Source of the DNA: Candidatus Komeilibacteria bacterium RIFCSPLOWO2_02_FULL_48_11 | Lineage (GTDB): Bacteria; Patescibacteriota; Patescibacteriia; UBA2169 | Direction: 5' to 3' | DNA: 9,657 nt | Assembly (NCBI GenBank): GCA_001818435.1 | Contig: MHKO01000004.1 | Location: 18,177 to 27,833, forward strand | In this document: in pieces, positions 5,626 through 9,657 of the stretch | Layout of the letters: each line of letters opens with the position of its first letter | Numbering within the stretch: the stretch's first letter is position 1 | The notes under the pieces: generated by a model | Database searches by the model: none | Told to the model about the DNA's origin: nothing | What the model saw: only the letters and a program-made list of their open reading frames with translations | Translations under genes and position numbers: made by a program

Positions 5626-5744
5626 TAAAAAACCTCTTACCTGCAGTCACGACAAGCATGGGGATATTATCAAAGGATTGCGGCGGCCTAGGCTACCTTA
5701 CTCCTCTGTAATTATCTTCTTGACTGCAGATAGGAGGTTTTTTA
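5626..5744. repeat. 23-bp near-perfect inverted repeat around a 73-bp core
   Basis: Arms 5626-5648 and 5722-5744 match at 21 of 23 positions. Each arm has a short A/T run at the outer end, then CCTC, then CTGCAGTC at the inner end. The right arm overlaps the vanW stop codon. The 73-bp core contains the palindrome GCCTAGGC and no ORF. In the vanW transcript the arms would form a long stem followed by GGTTTTTT, so this may be an outer terminator or 3'-end stabiliser; it could also be a MITE-like remnant. I see no target-site duplication. Confidence 0.6.
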
Positions 5745-7688
5745 GTTGATAATTGCGGCCGAAGCGTCTTCGGGCGCAACTACCGGAGGATTCTCTGGTT
5801 CTGTTTCCGGCAGAGGCGCGGGCTCGGGGCTGGCAACGTCTGTCTCGCTTTCCTTTGCCTCTTCTTCGGTGGAAAGTTTTTCCACGCCAATCAAACAGAC
5901 CGCTGGCCAAGGCCGATACTGGCTGGTGAAAGTCGTGGCCGCGACTTGTCCGTCAGGATAAGCAATCTTGTAATCAAAAGCGGCCTTGATGCCGGCATGC
6001 GCGGTTTCGGTGCATTTCTTTTCCCCGGGTTTTAAATCCAAAGTTTCAATGAGCTTGGTCGGCCCAGCTCCTATTCTATCCCAAACCCGAACATCGGACT
6101 GCTCCACTTGGCGGCCGTCTTTGGTTCCCCAATATTCAAAAAAGATGATATCGCCTTCAATGCGCGTGATGATTAAAACGTAATTGGCGGTGTCGTTTTT
6201 AAAACGGTAATCGGGCCTGGGGTCGTAAATTGTGGCATCAGTGCCGGGCAAACCTTTTTCATTAAAATAATAGGACACGGTATAAGAATGATTTTGGCGC
6301 TCCGTCACCGGCAAGCCAGCTGCCAGAGTGCCGCGAAAAGTGGTGGTGCCTATCTGGCACAAGCCACCGCCGTATTCTGGCACGGTCTTGTTGCCTTTTA
6401 TCACCAACTCCGGCAAATAGCCGGCAGCCGCATCCACCTTGCCCAAAGTCTTCAGCAGAGAAAATTCCTCTCCCGGGGCAATGAGCGTGCCATTGGCCGC
6501 GGCCGCGCCGATGGCGATATTATGGCGCCGGTTTCTGGGGCTGCCCTTAAAATTGGATTTACCCACTCCCAATAATTCTTTGATTCCCAAGTTATTCAAA
6601 TCAGCTACTTGCTTTGCTGGTTGTTTTTCGCTGACAACCACCGAGAGCTCGGCGGCTCCCTTATTTATTATTTCTTGCTCCCATAATTTCCTTGTGGCTT
6701 CAATGTCAACTTCGCGGCCAATGACACTGGCCTGAAATTCAACCGCCTTGCTCCCTGCCAAACGAAACTTCGGCTCTTGGGCCGGGATGTCAATGGCCTG
6801 CCTCGCGGGCAAAAGAAGTTCCGAGAGTTTATCTTGAGCCAATCCTAAAATCACTTCCTGGCCGCCATTGCCGCCGAAACGCGGCTCAAGAGTCTCCGCC
6901 AATTGACCGCGCTTTAAAGGCCAGGTTGAAGAAGCGTAATTCACGGTTACGTCAGAACCAGCCAGAAACGCTTGGGCCGCGGGCAATAAGGCGTTAACGT
7001 AACTTGAGGTAATAGTTGGCGCTTCTTGTTTTAGGCTTAAAGCAATGGGCTTGAAAATTAAATTCAAAAGCTGGCCCTCGGCCTCGGATATGGCCGCCTC
7101 GTAATCAAAAACCAGGCCTACCCTCTCCGGTTCAACGGTTACTTCTTGATCTTGAATCAGAAAGCCGGCATTTTGGCCCGGTTCTTCCAAAGACGATAAA
7201 TTGGATTTTAAAATATCAAGCGCTTTATCTTGGCGCCAACTAAAAATGGGCTCAATTTCGGCCTGGCCCATTAAGGCGCTTAAACGGTCGCGCCAGACCG
7301 CTAAAAAAGAACCTTGCCGGCCAAATGATTTCAGGCGCTGAACGGTTTTAGCCAGATCATAACTGATAACTTCATAAGCCAGGTCCGGATCAGCGGTGGC
7401 GCTGACAATATTCGGCACAGTTATGGTTCGGTTGCGCCAGGAAAATATCAATCCTTGGCCGCGGATCGGCTCAATGGTTGCCTGCAGGGTTTCTTCGGCT
7501 TGGGCTTGAGTTAAACCGCCCATGGGAAAAGAACCGACTTTCACGCCGGGATAAATTTTATCGCGCTGCAGCCAAGCGTAAGTTTGCAAAGCCGAAACGG
7601 CCGCCAAAAGGAGCACAAAAAAAATGATGAGGCCATGAACCCACCATTTTACGTTAAGCTGGAAAAAAAATGACAGCCGCTTTTTCAT
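5742..7688 (-). CDS. VanW-family membrane-anchored wall protein
   Basis: A 648-aa cell-envelope protein. A short basic cytoplasmic start is followed by one membrane segment (about residues 17-37). Then come PG_binding_4-like repeats, recognisable at YPGVKVGSFPMGGLTQAQAEE (46-66) and again around 186-350, and a VanW domain at about 381-515 containing APGEEFSL (414-421), EYGGGLCQIGTTTF (438-451), QNHSY (475-479) and ATIYDP (495-500). The C-terminus (618-648) is an acidic, proline-rich tail. VanW proteins occur in some glycopeptide-resistance clusters, but the domain's biochemical role is unsettled; nothing here indicates antibiotic resistance. Peptidoglycan contact outside the membrane is inferred. 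It begins 7 nt after the 69-aa gene, with a weak AGAG site, and is the last gene of the hsp20 operon. Confidence 0.92.
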   Translation of the reverse strand: MKKRLSFFFQLNVKWWVHGLIIFFVLLLAAVSALQTYAWLQRDKIYPGVKVGSFPMGGLTQAQAEETLQATIEPIRGQGLIFSWRNRTITVPNIVSATADPDLAYEVISYDLAKTVQRLKSFGRQGSFLAVWRDRLSALMGQAEIEPIFSWRQDKALDILKSNLSSLEEPGQNAGFLIQDQEVTVEPERVGLVFDYEAAISEAEGQLLNLIFKPIALSLKQEAPTITSSYVNALLPAAQAFLAGSDVTVNYASSTWPLKRGQLAETLEPRFGGNGGQEVILGLAQDKLSELLLPARQAIDIPAQEPKFRLAGSKAVEFQASVIGREVDIEATRKLWEQEIINKGAAELSVVVSEKQPAKQVADLNNLGIKELLGVGKSNFKGSPRNRRHNIAIGAAAANGTLIAPGEEFSLLKTLGKVDAAAGYLPELVIKGNKTVPEYGGGLCQIGTTTFRGTLAAGLPVTERQNHSYTVSYYFNEKGLPGTDATIYDPRPDYRFKNDTANYVLIITRIEGDIIFFEYWGTKDGRQVEQSDVRVWDRIGAGPTKLIETLDLKPGEKKCTETAHAGIKAAFDYKIAYPDGQVAATTFTSQYRPWPAVCLIGVEKLSTEEEAKESETDVASPEPAPLPETEPENPPVVAPEDASAAIIN

Positions 7689-7695
7689 ACATTCT

Positions 7696-7905
7696 CTAGG
7701 CGCCTAATAAATCATTCAACAAAGCCCGAGCGTCTTCCTGGCTGACAACCGCCTCATTGCCGTTGCTGAAAAGCAGTTGAAAAGTTTTGCCCGGGGCGCG
7801 CAAAGCCGGAGGCAAATAATTCCTCTCTAAATCAAAAGATTGGCCGTTCTCCAGTTTCACTTGATAAACTTCGCCCGCGGCCTTGATAATCTCGCCATTA
7901 ATCAT
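7696..7905 (-). CDS. Small protein, possible beta-barrel, unknown function
   Basis: A 69-aa protein that I cannot assign. Residues 1-52 alternate hydrophobic and polar positions (GEIIKAAGEVYQVKLENGQ, then FQLLFSNGNEAVV), suggesting a small SH3-like or DUF3006-like barrel. A C-terminal helix follows (SQEDARALLNDLLGA). It has a textbook AAGGAGG ribosome site 4 nt before the ATG, and its ATG overlaps the hsp20 TGA by 4 nt, so translation is coupled to hsp20. VanW follows 7 nt later. The strong site and tight packing argue it is real and expressed with both neighbours. No signal peptide. Confidence 0.75.
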   Translation of the reverse strand: MINGEIIKAAGEVYQVKLENGQSFDLERNYLPPALRAPGKTFQLLFSNGNEAVVSQEDARALLNDLLGA

Positions 7906-8336
7906 GATTCCTCCTTAATTTTGACGGAAATATTTTTTGTCTTGCGGACTTTGGGCAGCCGAATCGTCAGCACGCCGTTTTTAAGGCTGGCCGCCACCTT
8001 GTCGGAATCCACTTCAACCGGCAAAATTATGGAACGGGAAAATCCGCCCCAATAGCACTCCTGATAATAATAATCCTGCAACTTGTCCTCGGTCTCCTGT
8101 TGCCGCTCCCCGCGGATGGTGAGCATGTCGTTGTTGATGGAAATATCAATATCCTCCACCTGCACCCCGGCAATGGTTGATTTGATGACTATCTCTTTGT
8201 CGGTTGAATAGACGTCAACCGAGAGCTGGCCTTCGTAATTTTCATCCAGCCAGCCGCGCTCCTTCTCGCCAGGCAAGGCCGGCTCTTCTTGATTTTTATT
8301 TTTGTCGCCCCCAAGCTTGCTAAAAAAACTCATCAT
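7902..8336 (-). CDS. Hsp20/alpha-crystallin small heat shock protein
   Basis: A 144-aa ATP-independent holdase chaperone that binds unfolding proteins in the cytoplasm and forms oligomers. The N-terminal arm (1-36) is short and hydrophilic after MMSFF. The alpha-crystallin domain runs from about 37 to 132, with IAGVQVEDIDISINND (55-70), MLTIRGER (71-78) and the signature ASLKNGVLTIRLPK (116-129). The C-terminal ISVKI (136-140) resembles the I-x-I/V oligomerisation motif. The start is MM at 8336/8333, with only a weak AGG upstream. It is the first gene of the operon and its TGA overlaps the next ATG. No CIRCE element was found upstream, so heat-shock control is not shown. Confidence 0.95.
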   Translation of the reverse strand: MMSFFSKLGGDKNKNQEEPALPGEKERGWLDENYEGQLSVDVYSTDKEIVIKSTIAGVQVEDIDISINNDMLTIRGERQQETEDKLQDYYYQECYWGGFSRSIILPVEVDSDKVAASLKNGVLTIRLPKVRKTKNISVKIKEES

Positions 8337-8371
8337 AGGCCTAATATTTGGTTTTTAACTCGGCTCTAGAA

Positions 8372-8377
8372 ATTATA
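8372..8377 (-). promoter_or_regulatory. -10 element of the hsp20 operon
   Basis: A perfect TATAAT on the minus strand lies 35 nt before the hsp20 start. No good -35 hexamer is present at 16-18 bp, which could mean activator or alternative sigma control, or simply a weak promoter. Confidence 0.45.
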
Positions 8378-8410
8378 CGGATACTTAGTATTAATTCTCT
8401 TCTCATATCC

Positions 8411-8501
8411 GCGAATCTACGAATCAGCTACAAATCTACAAATGTATTAGTAATAAAATCAAATTGATATTCGTAGATTCGTAGCCGATTTGTTGATTCG
8501 T
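8411..8501. repeat. 33-bp imperfect inverted repeat of CTACRAAT units
   Basis: Arms 8411-8443 and 8469-8501 match at 27 of 33 positions without gaps, around a 25-bp A/T-rich loop. Each arm is itself made of short direct repeats of CTACRAAT (for example CTACGAAT, CTACAAAT). In minus-strand RNA several of the mismatches become G-U pairs. It lies between divergent hsp20 and rlmE, upstream of the hsp20 -10. It could be a REP- or MITE-like element or a regulatory cruciform. The rest of 8337-8562 is A/T-rich and non-coding. Confidence 0.75.
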
Positions 8502-8562
8502 GGGAAATACGTGTATAGTTACATTATAAAAGAAAAAGCACCAACTCCACAAGGGAGAAAGG

Positions 8563-9162
8563 ATGATAATTATGCCCAAGCCATTCATTCCGCGCGATAA
8601 ATTCGCCAAAAAGGCGCAACGCGAAGGCTATTTGGCCCGCAGCGCCTACAAACTGGAGGAAATAATCGCCAAATTCAAAGCGCTCAAGCCCGGCGACAAG
8701 GTGCTGGATTTGGGCGCCGCCCCCGGAAGCTGGCTGCAAGTTGCTCATAACGCGATCGGCCCAGCTGGCCTGGTTGTTGGTGTGGATATCAGCCCCATTG
8801 ATTTTGCCAGCCCGGGCGTGGTGGTTATAACCGGCGACGTTTTTAAATCCGACTGGCTCTCTCAAACCGCGGCTTTTGGACCGTTTGACGCGGTGATAAG
8901 CGACTTGGCGCCCAAAACCTCGGGCATTAAAGACCGCGACCAGGCTCTGTCTCAGGAGCTCTCGGCCCAAGCCGCTAAAATCGCCCTAGCCACCTTAAAA
9001 AAACACGGCAATTTTGTGGTTAAAGTTTTCCAAAACCCGGAAACGTTCGCTTTCAACCAATATCTCAAAACCGTGTTCAAAAAAGTCCGCGCCTACAAGC
9101 CTCAAGCCTCGCGCGATCGCAGTTTTGAAATCTACCTCGTCTGTCTAGATAAGATTGACTAA
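8563..9162 (+). CDS. rlmE: 23S rRNA (uridine-2'-O-)-methyltransferase RlmE/FtsJ
   Basis: A 199-aa SAM-dependent methyltransferase; RlmE 2'-O-methylates U2552 of 23S rRNA in the A-loop late in 50S assembly. The Rossmann SAM-binding motif is VLDLGAAPGSWLQVA (47-61). The family K-D-K-E tetrad is complete: K30 in SAYKLEE, D114 in SDLAP, K154 in FVVKVF and E189 in SFEIYLV. The start at 8563 has AAGGGAG upstream; the ATG at 8572 (M4) is a possible alternative. It is divergent from hsp20. The -35 box of the next promoter overlaps its last codon and stop (ATT GAC TAA). Length and motifs are normal. Confidence 0.96.
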   Translation: MIIMPKPFIPRDKFAKKAQREGYLARSAYKLEEIIAKFKALKPGDKVLDLGAAPGSWLQVAHNAIGPAGLVVGVDISPIDFASPGVVVITGDVFKSDWLSQTAAFGPFDAVISDLAPKTSGIKDRDQALSQELSAQAAKIALATLKKHGNFVVKVFQNPETFAFNQYLKTVFKKVRAYKPQASRDRSFEIYLVCLDKID

Positions 9163-9183
9163 AGAAAAAATAATTCCTATACT
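9155..9183 (+). promoter_or_regulatory. Strong promoter of the tRNA-Glu locus
   Basis: TTGACT (9155-9160) and TATACT (9178-9183) are exactly 17 bp apart, each 5 of 6 to consensus. The -35 overlaps the rlmE stop. Transcription would start near 9190, 8 nt before the tRNA 5' copy at 9198. It was presumably the original tRNA promoter and now drives the truncated copy, the nuclease ORF and the intact tRNA. Confidence 0.75.
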
Positions 9184-9194
9184 CCTTTTGTTAT

Positions 9195-9219
9195 TAAGGC
9201 CCGTTCGTCTAATGGTTAG
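9195..9219 (+). repeat. 25-bp direct repeat, left copy: tRNA-Glu 5' fragment
   Basis: Identical to 9504-9528. Bases 9198-9219 are nucleotides 1-22 of tRNA-Glu (acceptor strand, D-arm to TTAG); the rest of the tRNA is replaced by hairpins. It cannot make a tRNA by itself. The repeat pair, 309 bp apart, flanks the GIY-YIG cassette like a target-site duplication or att-type core. Confidence 0.9.
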
Positions 9220-9249
9220 CCAGCCAGAGGCTGGTCACCCTCTGGGTGA
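9220..9249 (+). repeat. Left tandem micro-hairpins
   Basis: Two perfect 6-bp stems with 3-nt loops stand back to back: CCAGCC-AGA-GGCTGG (9220-9234) and TCACCC-TCT-GGGTGA (9235-9249). They lie between the tRNA 5' fragment and the nuclease start. The GGGTGAG at the second stem's 3' side is the only Shine-Dalgarno-like sequence for the ORF, so folding could mask it. Confidence 0.85.
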
Positions 9250-9258
9250 GACACAAAC

Positions 9259-9528
9259 ATGTTTTATACCTACGTAACCTTAAGCAATAAAGACAATACA
9301 ACATATATTGGTTACACTTCAGATTTACGACAACGGATGATTGATCATAATGCCGGCAAAACGAGATCCATAAAACACAAGATGCCTCTTGAGCTTATTT
9401 ATTACGAGGCGTATACTAATTCAACTCTAGCTCGTAAACGAGAAATAGAACTAAAAACCAATAGTTTTAAAAAGAAAGAATTATTTGAACGACTTGGATT
9501 AACTAAGGCCCGTTCGTCTAATGGTTAG
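9259..9528 (+). CDS. GIY-YIG nuclease (UvrC N-terminal/homing type)
   Basis: An 89-aa single-domain GIY-YIG nuclease, the family of homing endonucleases and UvrC-like nicking domains that cut DNA with one metal ion. The GIY strand appears as YTYV (3-6) and YIG as TYIGYT (15-20). DLRQRMIDHN (22-31) carries the helix arginine, ELIYYEAY (45-52) is the third strand, and the ARKREIELK helix (58-66) holds the likely catalytic glutamate. No separate DNA-binding domain is present. The start at 9259 follows GGGTGAG at 9-nt spacing, within a hairpin arm. The last seven codons (KARSSNG) and TAG are translated from the 5' end of the intact tRNA-Glu gene, so ORF and tRNA overlap by 22 nt on the same strand. 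Its substrate is unknown; tRNA-Glu DNA is a natural guess. Confidence 0.88.
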   Translation: MFYTYVTLSNKDNTTYIGYTSDLRQRMIDHNAGKTRSIKHKMPLELIYYEAYTNSTLARKREIELKTNSFKKKELFERLGLTKARSSNG

Positions 9529-9581
9529 GACAGTGGCTTTTCAAGCCATTAACAGGGGTTCGATTCCCCTACGGGCTACCA
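9507..9581 (+). tRNA. tRNA-Glu (anticodon UUC), CCA encoded
   Basis: A complete cloverleaf. The acceptor stem GGCCCGT/ACGGGCT has a G-U first pair. There is a D-arm, an anticodon stem GTGGC/GCCAT with loop TTTTCAA giving UUC (9540-9542), a 4-nt variable region, and a T-arm AGGGG-TTCGATT-CCCCT. Discriminator A9578 is followed by encoded CCA. The first 22 nt also end the GIY-YIG ORF. No separate promoter lies directly upstream; expression probably depends on the one at 9155-9183, which would need 5' processing by RNase P from a transcript carrying the nuclease. Confidence 0.96.
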
Positions 9582-9657
9582 AAGGGTTCTCACCCAAAGG
9601 GTGACCAACCTCTGGTTGGGATTCCCCTACGGGCTACCAAAGGGTTCTCACCCAAAG
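9562..9657 (+). repeat. 58-bp tandem repeat of tRNA-Glu 3' end plus hairpins
   Basis: A 58-bp unit (9562-9619) consists of the last 20 nt of tRNA-Glu with CCA, an 8-nt spacer AAGGGTTC, and two 15-nt micro-hairpins. A second unit starts at 9620, matches for all 38 visible bases and is cut by the window edge. The first unit's tRNA end belongs to the intact gene; the second is a detached 3' fragment. Confidence 0.9.
9590..9619 (+). repeat. Right tandem micro-hairpins, inverted copy of the left pair
   Basis: TCACCC-AAA-GGGTGA (9590-9604) and CCAACC-TCT-GGTTGG (9605-9619) are perfect 6-bp stems. The 32-bp block 9588-9619 is the reverse complement of 9220-9251 at 29 of 32 positions. Two of the three differences form a compensatory G-C to A-T change within one stem. 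They could also help end the tRNA transcript, although no U-tract follows. Confidence 0.85.

Larger units (their letters stand above)
5423..5741. other. Gene-free stretch with promoter, terminator and repeat
   Basis: No convincing coding frame. From right to left it holds a 23-bp inverted repeat (5626-5744), a hairpin with T-tracts on both sides (5589-5608), a smaller stem (5562-5577), and the NIF3 promoter (5455-5483). A TTGACA at 5514-5519 on the plus strand is followed by TGATAAG at a short 15-bp spacing; a plus-strand small RNA ending at the hairpins is possible but unsupported. The hexamer CCTAGG occurs twice (about 5526 and 5687). Confidence 0.6.
9195..9528 (+). mobile_element. Putative tRNA-targeted GIY-YIG mini-cassette
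   Basis: A 309-bp unit consisting of one tRNA 5' repeat, two micro-hairpins and a GIY-YIG ORF, bounded by a second identical tRNA 5' repeat that belongs to the intact tRNA-Glu. Insertion of a nuclease cassette that regenerates its target gene is the simplest reading. There is no integrase or transposase, so mobility would depend on the nuclease and host repair. The arrangement is seen directly; mobility is inferred. Confidence 0.6.

Noticed and set aside
5649..5721. SRP (4.5S) RNA or 6S RNA in the repeat core
   Set aside because: The minus strand has AAGGTAGC, vaguely like the SRP tetraloop region, but the GTCAGG and GGAAGG elements are missing; 6S structure could not be shown.
5626..5744. 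Integron attC site
   Set aside because: The RYYYAAC/GTTRRRY core sites and unpaired extrahelical bases are not seen, and there is no integrase.
5742..7688. Glycopeptide resistance gene
   Set aside because: VanW domains are widespread in bacterial envelope proteins, and no vanHAX-type genes are nearby.
8524..8970. 148-aa minus-strand ORF
   Set aside because: Fully antisense to rlmE, whose catalytic tetrad is complete.
9198..9219. A second functional tRNA-Glu
   Set aside because: Only the first 22 nt are present; the anticodon and T-arms are absent.
9562..9657. CRISPR array
   Set aside because: The 58-bp unit repeats as a whole, including tRNA sequence; there are no unique spacers and no cas genes.

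Overview
The window looks like a chromosomal segment of a small-genome Patescibacteria/CPR bacterium, probably Parcubacteria-like. This is an inference from gene style: a short 3D-domain protein, a stand-alone VanW protein, tiny GIY-YIG nucleases, a NIF3-like protein with an N-terminal extension, and a Trp/Arg-rich hypothetical family that I associate with CPR genomes. TGA is used as a stop (3D gene, hsp20), so the recoded UGA=Gly lineages are unlikely. The tRNA-Glu gene encodes its own CCA.

Layout. 1-1752 (minus): a secreted 3D-domain protein lies downstream of ruvB, with two hairpins between them. 1776-4433: an accessory stretch. It holds an RHH/RelE toxin-antitoxin pair, an internally deleted DUF84 (YjjX-like) NTPase remnant, the C-terminal stub of a second NIF3-like gene, a doubtful small ORF, a G+C-rich hypothetical gene with a clear terminator, and a HigB/HigA pair. 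4436-5422 (minus): an intact NIF3-like gene. 5423-5741: a gene-free stretch with the NIF3 promoter, a two-way terminator and a 23-bp inverted repeat. 5742-8336 (minus): a compact operon of hsp20, a 69-aa protein and vanW. 8337-8562: a divergent intergenic region with a 33-bp imperfect inverted repeat. 8563-9162 (plus): rlmE. 9155-9657: a rearranged tRNA-Glu locus.

How the genes relate. RuvB (recombination) and RlmE (23S rRNA 2'-O-methylation) are housekeeping. The 3D and VanW proteins act in the cell envelope. Hsp20 is a holdase chaperone translationally coupled to a small protein upstream of VanW. The two toxin-antitoxin pairs each have a palindromic operator over the predicted -10 element. 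They sit between two NIF3 copies, one reduced to 44 recognisable residues, which suggests an insertion and decay hotspot.

The most unusual region is the right edge. A strong promoter overlapping the rlmE stop codon now faces only the first 22 nt of tRNA-Glu. Next come two perfect 6-bp micro-hairpins, a GIY-YIG nuclease ORF whose last codons and stop are made by a second copy of the tRNA 5' end, and the intact tRNA-Glu(UUC). After that is a 58-bp tandem repeat made of the tRNA 3' end plus two micro-hairpins. The left and right hairpin pairs are inverted copies of each other, with a compensatory base-pair change. This looks like a minimal tRNA-targeted mobile cassette and is my best candidate for an undescribed system.
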